DNA of 64,000 nucleotides from Closterium sp. Naga37s-1 (taxonomy: Eukaryota; Streptophyta; Zygnematophyceae; Desmidiales; Closteriaceae). The notes under the pieces were generated by a model. It worked only from the letters and a program-made list of their open reading frames with translations. It had not been told where the DNA came from and did no database searches. The DNA is taken from assembly GCA_947471745.1 (NCBI GenBank), contig CANJKZ010000267.1, forward strand, positions 2,497,001 to 2,561,000. Reading direction: 5' to 3'. Within the stretch, counting starts at the first letter, position 1, and each line of letters starts with the position of its first letter. Position numbers and translations under genes: made by a program. Shown piece after piece: positions 54,957 through 64,000 of the stretch.

Positions 54957-57900
54957 ATGGCTCCGCTCACCCACGCCACTGCGCTGCCTGTACAGCGACC
55001 CGCCGCATCACATCCGGACGATTCCGCCGCCAACCCAGCGGCGGAGCCCAGCGCCATGCGCACTGCCCCCCGATTCCTTCCGCTCGCAGCCGTCTCCGCG
55101 CGCCCCTCCCCCGCGCAGCTCGTCGGCGGATCCACGCCCGCCAAGCCGGGGGGACCGTTGCGCCTGGTGCTACCCGCGGGGATTGGACGAGCAGCGAGCG
55201 CCAGCCGGGCGCAGGAGCAGCAGGGGGAGCCGCGCGAGGAAACGATCAGGGGAGCCTCCCCGGCCGGCAGCGCGCGCCCGCTGCTCTCCGCCGCACTGGG
55301 GGCACATGGCGCGGCTTCCGGGGGAACAAAGAGGCGGGGAGGGGCGGCGGAAATGGATACTGGGGGAGAGAATGCGCGAAGTCGCGGGGGAGCCGGAAAG
55401 GAGGGGGAGGCGGACAGCGGCGACGGCAGCGAAGGTGGAGAGGGGGCGATGGAGGGGCGAATGGAGGGGGCGGAGAGAAGGGGGAAGTCGGCAGAGGAGA
55501 GGGGAGGCGGCAGCAGCAGCGAGGCGAGCGGAGGGCTGATAGGGGAGCAGGATAGGGGGAGCAGGGGGGGCGAGGAAGTGGAGGAGGACGGGGAGAAGGA
55601 GCGGAGGAGGCGGAGTGGCGGAGGGCGGGGGGGAGCAGCGGCGGTGAACAGGGGGGCGTGGACGGCGGAGGAGGATGAGCGGCTGGCGGCGCTGGTGGCG
55701 GTGCACGGGGCGAAGAACTGGAGTGCCATCGCTGCTGGCATCCCTGGCCGGCCGGGGAAGAGCTGTCGACTCAGGTGCGTCACACGGTGCAGTGCGGTGA
55801 GGTGGGTTGGCGTGAGATGAAAGCTGGATGAGTGGAAACAAACAAGGGGGTGGTGACCTGCCATCGATCTGATTCACCCTTATTACAGTTAAGTCGCCAT
55901 TACTTGTTTTCTTGTTCTGTTTCCCTTAGCTCTTTGTTTCCGAGCCATGCTGCATGCATCACGCACATCCTTCACCATCCATCCCTCCCCCCCTCCCTCC
56001 CCTTCTCTCATCTCCCTTACATCAGGTGGTGCAACCAGTTGGACCCGACTTTAAGGAGGGGCCAGTTCTCGCTCGAGGAGGATGCGCGCATCATCACAGC
56101 ACATGCCATCCACGGCAACAAGTGGGCCCTCATCGCCAAGAACCTTCCCGGACGGTGCGTGCCTCCTGCCCTCGACACCGTTCACTTTGCCACGCGTTGT
56201 CTAGTCATCTTCTCTCTCCTCCTCCCTCCACCACTCCACATGCAACCCCTCCCTTCTACCACACAACAGCCTCGTATATATCCCCCCTCACTCACACCCT
56301 CTCACCCCTCCTCTCCTGCCCCTCTTCCCCCCACCTTCCCCCCCCCACAGCACGGACAACGCGATAAAGAACTATTGGAACTCTGCCATGCGCCGCAAGT
56401 ACCCCCTCCTGCGCGGCCTCCTCTCCACGCCCCCTCCCGGCCCCCCACATTCCGCCCCCACAAACTCCGCTTCCCCCGCCCACCCTGCACCGGCGCAGCC
56501 CCAGCCCTCCCCTCCGCCCTCCAACACGCCCGCCCTTGCTACTAACGGACAACAGCAAGGGGGAGAAGGCGCGTACGAGCGCGCAGTGCGGTTTGTGGCG
56601 GGCGTGCAGGCGAGGGGCGTGGCGGCTCTGGTGGAGGAGATGGAACGCGTGAGAGAGGAGGAGGGCGTGGGGCGCATCCGCAAGATCCTGGAAGGTTCGC
56701 CCCTGGGGGATGCGGCGCTGCTGCAGGCTGTGGAGAGGGAGTGGCGCGAGAGAGAGGCGCGGGGACGAGGGGGGGATGGGGGAGAGGGGGAGGGGGAAGG
56801 AATGGCGAGGGGAGGTGAGGAGGGCGTGGGGAGGGAGGCGGAATTGAGTGAGGGCGACGAGAGGGCAGAGGGGATGGGTGAGGCAGAGGAGAATGAGGAA
56901 TGGGGGCATGGGGAGCAAGCGGTGCAGGGAGAAGGGGAGCGGGAGACGGCTGGTGATGGGGGGGGAGGGCAAGGAGGCAGGGCAATGGCCGGAGCCGGCG
57001 AAGTGGAGTTGGAGGAGGGGGGGAAGGGGATGGAAGGGAGCAGGACGGATGAGAGTGAGGAGGGGCGAGTGGTGGCAAGGGGAGAGGTGACGATGGGAGA
57101 GGCGGGAACGAGAGTGGGGCTGGGGGCGGAGCAAACAAGAACCAGTGCAGACGAGGGTGGCTGTAGGGAGGCAAGGAGGTGGCTGCCTGCTGGTGGGGAT
57201 GGGTGGACGGGCGGGCGAGAAGCGGCACAGGGAGTGGGGACTGGTGAGGGGGAGCGGTGTTGGCATGGGCGCCACGAAAGGGAGACAATGAGGGAGGCAG
57301 TGCAGCAGGCAGGTCATGGGGAGGCGAGGGCAGGAGAGTGCAGGACGAGTGAGGAGGGAATGGAGAAGAGAGGAGTGAAGCAGGAAGTGGTGGAGGGGGT
57401 GGATGGGATGGGAGGGATGGAAGAGGAGGGTGGGTTGTGTGTCCCTGAGCCTCACACTGCGTCAACATGCGTTTCCACTCCACTCCTGGCACAGTGTGAC
57501 CCCCTGCCTGTTGCCAGCCAGACCAGTGCCAGCATCAGCCATGCGGCCAGTGGGGGTGGTGGCAGTGACAGGAGCCGTGCTTGGGGCATACCTGTGGAGG
57601 CTCGTGGTGGGGTTGACTTAGTTCCATGCAGTAGGAAAAGGCAGTACGAGGCCTGCCGTGGCAATCAAGGGGGTCATCATGGCGCTTCTGCTCATACTGC
57701 TGCCGGTGTTGCTGCTTCTAGCGGTGTTATTGGTGCTGCTGGTGCTGGTACTGGTGGTGGTGCTGCTGCTGGTGGTGACGCTCCTGCTGCTGCTGTTGCT
57801 GGTGGTGCTGGTGGGAACACGAGCCAGCACGAGAACATTTCCTGCCATTTTGATCGCCGCCTTCGCTTCCGAGCCTCACCCACTGCTCTCCCTCCCACCC

Positions 57901-59183
57901 CCACAGCGACTGCACCTGCTGCTGCTTCAGCACCACTGCTGCCGCCTTCCACACTTCCCACCACCACCTCTGTTGCTGCCACCTCCCGCCTCCCTCCCTC
58001 GCACACCTCTCAAGGCACCACCCAGCAGCCACAGGCGCCCTTGCCATCACCATCGTCCCCACCACTCGCTCCCTCCTGCCCTCTCTCCCTCGCTCACCCC
58101 TCTCTCGCCCCTCCACATCTCTCCTCACGCTTTTCATTCGCCACTCTTCCCTCAGGCCTCTCCCACTCCTCTCTCCTCCCTGCCACCCACACGCCCTCTC
58201 TTCTTCACCCCTCCCAACCACCCAATCCTCCGACACCCCTTACTGCCCAGCCACTCCCGCTCGATCAAGCCTCGGGTCCAGGTTCGGGTGACAGTGGCCT
58301 GGTAGGAGCAGGATGGGTGGCGGAGAAATATGGTGGTGGTGGCATGAGGGGCGGTGGAGGAGGGGGTGGGAGCATGAGGGGAGTGGGTGTGGGGGCGTTT
58401 CAGCTGGGAAAGGTGTTTACTGCAGTGCAGGTGACAGGGGGCGATGAGAGCTCGCACGGGCACAGTGGGTGTGAGGGCGAAGAGGGGCGTGGGGGTGGTG
58501 AGGGGTGTGAGATGGCCGTGAGAGAAGCGGAGAGGCGAGGAAGGGAGTGGGAAAAGGAAGGGGGTTGTGGAGGGGATGGAATGGAGATGATGGGGGTTAC
58601 GGAGGATGAAGGCGGAGGGCAGCAGGGGATGGAAATCTGTGGGTCAGAGCAAGAGAAGTCCCTGTGCTCACACAGAGACAAGCAGCCCGACTTACAGCCC
58701 TTGCAGCACATGCTGCAGCCAAACACATGCCTTGCTGCTGCACGCTCAGGGTCACTCCAAGGCTGCCACTTGGCAGGGCAGGGGCAGTGTGGGTCACGGG
58801 TGCGGCGGCACGTGCATCGGGTGGCGGTGTCGGCATGTGGGGTGGCGCAGCTGCTGCTGGAGAAGCTGCAACGGCGGCACGGAGTGGGAACACAAGCAGA
58901 CAAGGAGGCCGTGGAGGAGCGACGGGGGGATGTGAGGGGAGAATGTTGCGAGGGGCCACAGGCGATAGAGCCAGTGGGGGATGTGTGTTGTTGCAGTGAT
59001 GAGCGGTTCTGCGCGGTGAGCAGTGGTGCTGTGGAGGGTGCAGCAGAGGAGGGTGTGGCGTGCCGGCATCTGCTGGATGCCATGCTGACCGTGTGCCTAC
59101 GACTTGCTGCTCCAAGTGGGAAGGGGAATAGGGAGTGCAGAAGAAACTGTCTTGCTGATGCAAATGTTTATGCTCAATTTTAG
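54957..59183 (+). CDS. R2R3-MYB transcription factor, unusually long
   Basis: Exons 54957-55774, 56026-56154 and 56351-59183 join in phase to 1,259 residues. After a disordered Gly/Glu-rich N-terminus of about 235 residues come repeat R2 (GAWTAEEDERLAALVAVHGA, W spacing kept, GRPGKSCRLRWCNQL) and R3 (FSLEEDARIITAHAIHGNKW, then TDNAIKNYWNSAMRRKYPLL). The GKSCRLRWCNQL and NYWNS forms resemble the MYB44/MYB1 or CDC5-independent plant R2R3 groups; the introns split both repeats at usual places. A nuclear DNA-binding regulator. The C-terminal roughly 940 residues are low complexity, with poly-acidic and Gly/Ala/Pro tracts, and near the end a Cys-rich stretch (about CCCSDERFCAV). Typical R2R3-MYBs have 250-400 residues. 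The start at 54957 is the first ATG in frame. Confidence 0.88.
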
Positions 59184-59636
59184 TGGGTCGGATTGATCTA
59201 TCTATCATTGCAAATATGTACAGCTAATTGCAAACAACATTTTGAAAGTTTTAAAGATTTTTTTTGTTGGCACCATTCTATCTTCTGTAAACATACCACA
59301 TCATCTTATACTGCGTACAGTGTAACAGCTATAGTCTGGATGTAAAGTGCGCGTTGACCCGGTCGAGAGCCTCTATGGGAGTTCCTAAAGAACACGCTTT
59401 GTGCCGTTAGTGGCCATCCCACCATCCTCGGTTAGTTTACGAGCGCTTTTCCCGCCACTCCATCAAGCCACAATCGAGCCCCACCGCTTTCCGAGTCAGC
59501 TTATAACGCCAATTAATTTCGTGCTCTCCGGTCTCTCCTTGCGCCACCGCGCAAGATGCCTTCGTAGCTGGGCACTAGACCGCGCAATTGTCGCCGTAAA
59601 CGCCGCCGCGAGTCCCGCTGCTGGGTGCGCGGCGCC
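59184..59636. other. Intergenic region
   Basis: 3' flank of the MYB gene, AT-rich up to about 59350, and presumed promoter and leader of the J-domain gene. Nothing else is seen. Confidence 0.6.
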
Positions 59637-62600
59637 ATGGCGAGGGGCGAGGCGCGGAGAGGACCCGCGCGGGCTTCGGGGAAGCGACCGCACGCCGCCT
59701 CGTCGCGAGCAGCCTCGTCGCATAGCACGTCGCACGGCGCGTCGTCAGCGTCGCCACGATCGCCGTCACCACAATGGCACAGCAGGGGCCCCGCAAACGG
59801 CTTCCCCCCATGGGCGCGACGTGAGAGCGCGGGGAGCGCGTTCGCGGAGCGGGCGGGCCGATACTGCGCGGTCGCGTGGCGCGTGGCGGGGGCGGCAGCG
59901 CGGGTGGCGGCGGTGGCGGGCTTGTGGGCGGCGGTGGCGGCGGCGGCGTTCGTGATCCGCGGGTGCGCGTCGCTGGTGCCGCCGTCGCTGGGGTCGGCCG
60001 TGCTTCCGCTGGTGGGCGCGCTGGTGGGCATGGGGCGCACCCTCGGCTGGCTCGTGCTCCCTCCCTCGTACGCACCCCCCTCGCCCACCCCTTCGCCCAC
60101 CCCCTCGCCCACCCCCGCTCCCACCCGCTTGGTCCTCCATCCACCCGTTGCCTCACACATTCCCTCCATGTGCGTGCACCCTCCCTGCCACTCCACCCTC
60201 CCTCACACATCCCCAAGTGACTCCTCCCGTCACGTCTCCCACCCCACCCCACCTGCTTTCTACCCACTTCTTCCCCTCTCTTCCCCCACCCCACCCTCCG
60301 CACCCGCCCGCCTCCCCCGTCCGCCGTGGCGTGCAGGTGGTGCTGGTGCTGCTGTCCTTCTTCCTGCCGCTGCTGCTCACACTGGCGCTGCTGGTGCTGC
60401 TGGCGCTCTTCACAGCACTGCGCGCCAAGCTGTTGCTATTCGCCCTCGCCACCGCCCTAACAGCCGGTAGGTTCCGCCCAGCCCTCACAGCAGGTGCGCC
60501 CTCACAGCAGGTCAGCCGTCACAGCAGGTCAGCCCCGCCCCCGTTAGAGCTGCCGTTTCAGGAGGTTGTGGAGAATTCCCAAACTCCAACTCTTCGCCTC
60601 GCCTGCCTCCCCTCGCTCCCCCTCTCCTTCTCACCTGTCCCTCCAACTCCCCCAACACCACATTTTCCCCTGCCCACATCCCCCCACCTGCTCTCTCCAA
60701 CCCCTGTGCATCGACCAGGGATAGTGGCAGCGAGCGGGTCTCCCCGGGCATCACTGCTGCTGCTGGTGGCATCCACGGTGTACCATGTGGTGGTGCGCGC
60801 GGGACTCACCACGCTCTGCCTCACGCTGCTCGCCTCCTTCCTCCCCCCCCCCCTCCCCCCCCCCCCGGCCGTCCGTCCACCAGGGATAGTGGCAGCGAGC
60901 GGGTCAACCCGAGCAGCATTACTGCTGCTGGTGGCGTCCACGGTGTACCATGTGATGGTGCGTGCGGGACTCACCACGCTGTGCCTCACGCTGCTCGCCT
61001 CCTTCCTCGCCTGCGACCTGCTGCTCCTCCTCGCCTCCTCCCTCAAAGACGACCCCCCCAACCCGACTCGCCCCCCGCAAACCAGTCCCAAGCAAGCGCT
61101 GCTGGGGGGGAGCCGGGGGGAGGGGTGGGGGGAGCGGCAGGGGAGGGGGAAGCGGGGTTGGCAGGGGGAGGGGGGGCCGGGGGAGAGGCGAGTGGGGGCG
61201 GGGAGATAGAGCGGATAGTGCGGTGCAGCAACCACTACGAGGTGCTGCGGCTGGCGCCCTTCTGTGCGGCCGTGGATGAGGGCGCCCTGAAGAAGGAATA
61301 CCGCCGCATGGTGGGGACCGGGGGGAGGGGGAAGGGGAGGGGGGAGGGGGGAGGGGGTAGGGGGTAGGGGGAAGGGGAAAGGGGCGCATAGGGAGAATGT
61401 TACTTGGGAAGGGGCTCAGGGGAAGGAAACAAGGTTGGGAAGGGAAGGGGATGAGGCTGGAAAAAAGTGGGGAGTGCTTTGTGGGAAGTATGGGTCAGCT
61501 GACCATAGCAGTGGCCGATTTTCTGTGATGATGTGTGTGCTGCGTTGGCGTGTGCGTGTGCATGTGCATGTCTGCATGTGCATGTGCATGTGCATGTGCA
61601 TGTGCATGTCTGCATGTGCATGTGCATGTGCATGTCTGCATGTGCATGTGCATGTGCATGTGCATGTGCATGTCTGCATGTGCATGTGCATGTGCATGTC
61701 TGCATGTGCATGTGCATGTGCATGTGCATGTGCATGTGCATGTGCATGTCTGCATGTGCATGTGCATGTGCATGTGCGTGTGCCTGTGGCTGTGACGTGC
61801 AGGCAATGCTAGTGCATCCGGACAAGCATGGGGGGACGAGAAGAATGCCATAGTGGCCTTTCAACGCCTGCAGAGTGCATACGAGGTACACCATGCCATA
61901 CGAGGTACATCATGCCACATACATGACTCACTGACTGCCACTGCACGCCATTGGCTGCCAGTGCATGTGCTTTCTGGCGTCCCTGCCTGTATCCGTTTAC
62001 GTGCTCTTCACCGTGCTGCTGTGTGTGTGGCGGTGGGGCCGGCGGTGGTGGTGGGAGGGCAGGTGCTATCAGACGAGGGGCGACGGCGAGAGTACGAGGG
62101 CGAGCTGAGGCGCGAGCAGCTCGTGGAGCTCATCACACGCAGGGCTGCACACATGTGGCAGGTCCGTGCTGACGTGGCAGGTCCGTGCTGACGTGGCAGG
62201 TCCGTGCTGACGTGGCAGGTCAGTGTGATATGGCAGTCCAGTGTAGTTTGGGCTGATGGCAAGTTAGCTTAGCACTGGGGGTGCGGGTAACCATGGAGTG
62301 GTAGGCAGATCAGAAATGATAGGAACGAGGGGGGGGGATGATAGGGTGCTGTATGTATGGTGGTGGCAGGAGGCGAGGGAAGCAGGTGAGGAAGGTGTGG
62401 TGGTAGGAAGTGGAGTTGGCGGATGGATTTTCCTCGCCCCTGCATTTATTCAATACTGCTGCTTCTCCTCTCCCAAATTCCTTCCCCTCCCCCCCGAATT
62501 CCCCCTTCCCCCCCCCTCCCCCCTTCACTTCACCTGCCACAACCCCATGTGGTGTCCAGACGAGCAGCACAACAACTGGCAGGGCGGCGGCAGGGGGCAT

Positions 62601-64000
62601 GGGCGGGCAGCAGGGAAAGGGGGAGGGGGGGTGGGGCAGGCAGGGGGGCCAGCAGGGGGCGAGGAGGAGGAGGGGGGCCGGCCAGTGGCGTGCACTGAGT
62701 GTGGGCTGGCGCATGTGTGGCGCCCCGTCTCTCGGCCCTGCAGCCAAGCCCGCTGGTGCCAGGTGGGGTGCGGTGGGGTCCAGTGGGGTACACTGGGGTG
62801 AAGTGGGATGCAGTGGCAGGTGGGGGCGTGTGCACTGGAGGCTGATGGTGATAGGTGGAGTGCAATTCGAGTTCTTCACTTATTTTCTTCATGGGAGGAA
62901 GACTGTGTACCATGCTTTTGTGCAAGTGTAGGTGTCTGTGTGCGTGTATGCCTGTGTGCGTGTGTGCCTGGGTTCATGTGGCAGGAGTGTCAGAAGCACC
63001 ACCCATGCAAGGAGGGGGATGGCTGGGTGGAGCAACTTCCCCAGCCTGCCTTGTTTGGCCTGCTCTCTGTTGTAAGTGCACAAGCTGCCACACACTCTGC
63101 ACTCACCAGCCGACACAGCACTGCCCCTCTCACAGCACTGCCACTGTCACAGCACTGCCACTGTCACAGCACTGCCACTCTCACAGCACTGCCACACTTA
63201 CACCATGCTTCTTCACTCACCTCCCCTCGTGTTTCCCCGTTGCCACCGCCACCTGCCACCATCCCACGGCCACCTGTCACAATGTCACCACCTGACTTCC
63301 TCCCCTGTGCTACCCCTGCCCCATACCCCCTCTGCCGTGCGAGCAGAAAGGCCCACAGCACTTTTACACGTGCACGGACGGACAGGTCTACCACATCACT
63401 GACTGGGCGTGCTGCCAGGTGGGTTGCGGTGCTGCCAGGTGGGTTGCGGTGCTGCCAGGTGGGTTGCGGTGCTGACAGGTGGGTTGCGGTGCTGCCAGGT
63501 GGGTTTCTCTGCTGCCAGGTGGATTGCTCTGTTGCCAGGTGGGTTACGGTGCTGCCAGGTGAGAGTGTGCTTTCTGCTCAGCTTTCCTTTGCTCGTTCAG
63601 CCACCCAATTTCTGCTGCATACCTTACGCCGCACCCGCAAAGCTTGGGCTTGATACGGAATGGTGACTTGCAGTTTGGAACACGCTTAGCTCAACGTCCC
63701 CAGCCCCCTCAGCTGTTCAGCAGCCAATGGTTTGGGAGTGATGTGTGTATCAAACATATAAGTGATTCTCCTCTGTGCACCCTGCGCCCTTGCTGCTGGC
63801 AGGGCATGCAGTGCCCGCCCAACACGCACAAGCCCTCCTTCCACTTCAAGCTCTCCCCTCACCCGCCCTCGCCGCCTGCGTCCTCCGCCTCGCCCAGGAG
63901 CCAGCGCCAGAGGGGCAGAGGGGGCAGGGGCAGCGCCCGGGGCAGGGAAGAGCGCGAGGAGGGGTGGGGAGCAGGCGTGGCAGGGGGCAGCAGCGGTGGC
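59637..64000 (+). CDS. Multi-pass membrane J-domain protein (DNAJC14/Jiv90 type), 3' end outside window
   Basis: Likely an ER Hsp40 co-chaperone. Start MARGEARRG (59637), a Ser/Arg-rich lead, then hydrophobic segments near 59870-60060, 60337-60466 (VVLVLLSFFLPLLLTLALLV) and 60884-61030. The J domain is split: NHYEVLRLAPF..KKEYRRM ends 61310, then AMLVHPDK in 61803-61885, and LSDEGRRREYEGELR in 62063-62161. Zinc-ribbon and Jiv90 blocks follow: CTECGLAHVWRP..ARWCQ (to 62762), ECQKHHPCKEGDGWVEQ (62985-63071), FYTCTDGQVYHITDWACCQ (63347-63418), GMQCPPNTHKPSFHF (63803 on). Two single-base frame breaks are inferred, one in the G-rich linker 61096-61200 and one at GGGGGG near 61829-61835, where exon 61803-61885 is one base short. 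The junction into the first zinc exon is not resolved. Confidence 0.8.
60719..61007 (+). repeat. Duplicated membrane-segment exon of the J-domain gene
   Basis: The block GIVAASGS.RA.LLLLVASTVY with its ccag acceptor is at 60719-60842 and 60884-61007. Only the second continues into LACDLLLLLASS and the J domain. Confidence 0.88.
61311..61802 (+). repeat. J-domain intron with G-rich start and (TGCATG)n array
   Basis: The donor CGCATG|gtgggg runs into a G-rich stretch with gggagggg units to about 61380. From about 61553 to 61790 the intron is hexamer tgcatg broken by tctgcatg every few units. Confidence 0.9.
62162..62236 (+). repeat. 19-bp donor-derived array
   Basis: Exon 62063-62161 ends ACATGTGGCAG. 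The intron starts with GTCCGTGCTGACGTGGCAG three times exactly, then a degenerate fourth, so each unit rebuilds GTGGCAG|GTCCGT. Confidence 0.93.
62763..62825 (+). repeat. Short GTGGGG repeat at a donor
   Basis: After GGTGCCAG|gtggggtgc, units of about 10-12 bases with ggtggggtcc, gtggggtaca and ctggggtgaa follow. Confidence 0.65.
63419..63558 (+). repeat. 20-bp donor-derived array, 7 copies
   Basis: Exon 63347-63418 ends GGGCGTGCTGCCAG. The intron starts with GTGGGTTGCGGTGCTGCCAG and repeats it with few changes seven times, each ending CCAG|GTGGG. Confidence 0.95.

Noticed and set aside
61495-61853. His/Met or Cys/Ala/Val repeat proteins
   Set aside because: They are readings of the (TGCATG)n intron repeat.

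Overview
The window looks like nuclear DNA of a green plant of the streptophyte line. It carries a UVR8 UV-B photoreceptor with a C-terminal Val-Pro motif, a plant-type AAA ATPase, an SLC35C2/At1g06470-like transporter, a PADRE/DUF4228 protein, an R2R3-MYB, a Jiv90-type J-domain protein and a purple acid phosphatase. Genes are GC-rich, have many short GT-AG introns, and are packed with tandem repeats. A charophyte alga such as a zygnematophyte is my best guess; this is inference from family memory, not a database match.

Layout. 1-13171 (+): 3' part of an AAA ATPase gene, with a roughly 90-copy 33/36-bp minisatellite and an 8-bp-TSD MITE inside a coding exon. 13470-14020: a second inverted-repeat element. 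14466-26573 (-): sugar/nucleotide-sugar transporter-like gene whose 6.6-kb intron holds three stacked arrays, including about 4.7 kb of a 9-bp satellite. 26755-27249: Tourist-like MITE. 28219-31654 (+): secreted wall-type protein with two copies of a Cys domain I do not recognise. 32521-35298 (-): PADRE protein. 36756-42119 (+): UVR8, 11 exons, 435 residues when joined. 42412-51045 (-): purple acid phosphatase, broken, holding a 6.95-kb Ty1/copia element (43301-50249). 51273-54363: AT-richer island with a 1.5-kb TRIM-like LTR element (52171-53672). 54957-59183 (+): R2R3-MYB. 59637 to the window end (+): membrane J-domain protein, 3' end outside the window.

The genes do not form a pathway or cluster. 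What joins them is an unusual mode of sequence evolution. In at least five of the eight genes, tandem duplications are centred on 5' splice sites. Short units (16-36 bp) made of the last exon bases plus the donor have expanded into arrays that begin exactly at the exon/intron border. Longer units (50-130 bp) copy the 3' part of an exon plus its donor into the following intron. The original exon copies still join into phase-consistent reading frames, so the extra copies look like orphan exon ends. This is the most interesting signal I found.

Limits: exon borders come from splice consensus, reading phase and remembered homologues. Frame breaks in three genes lie in long G or C runs and may be sequence errors.
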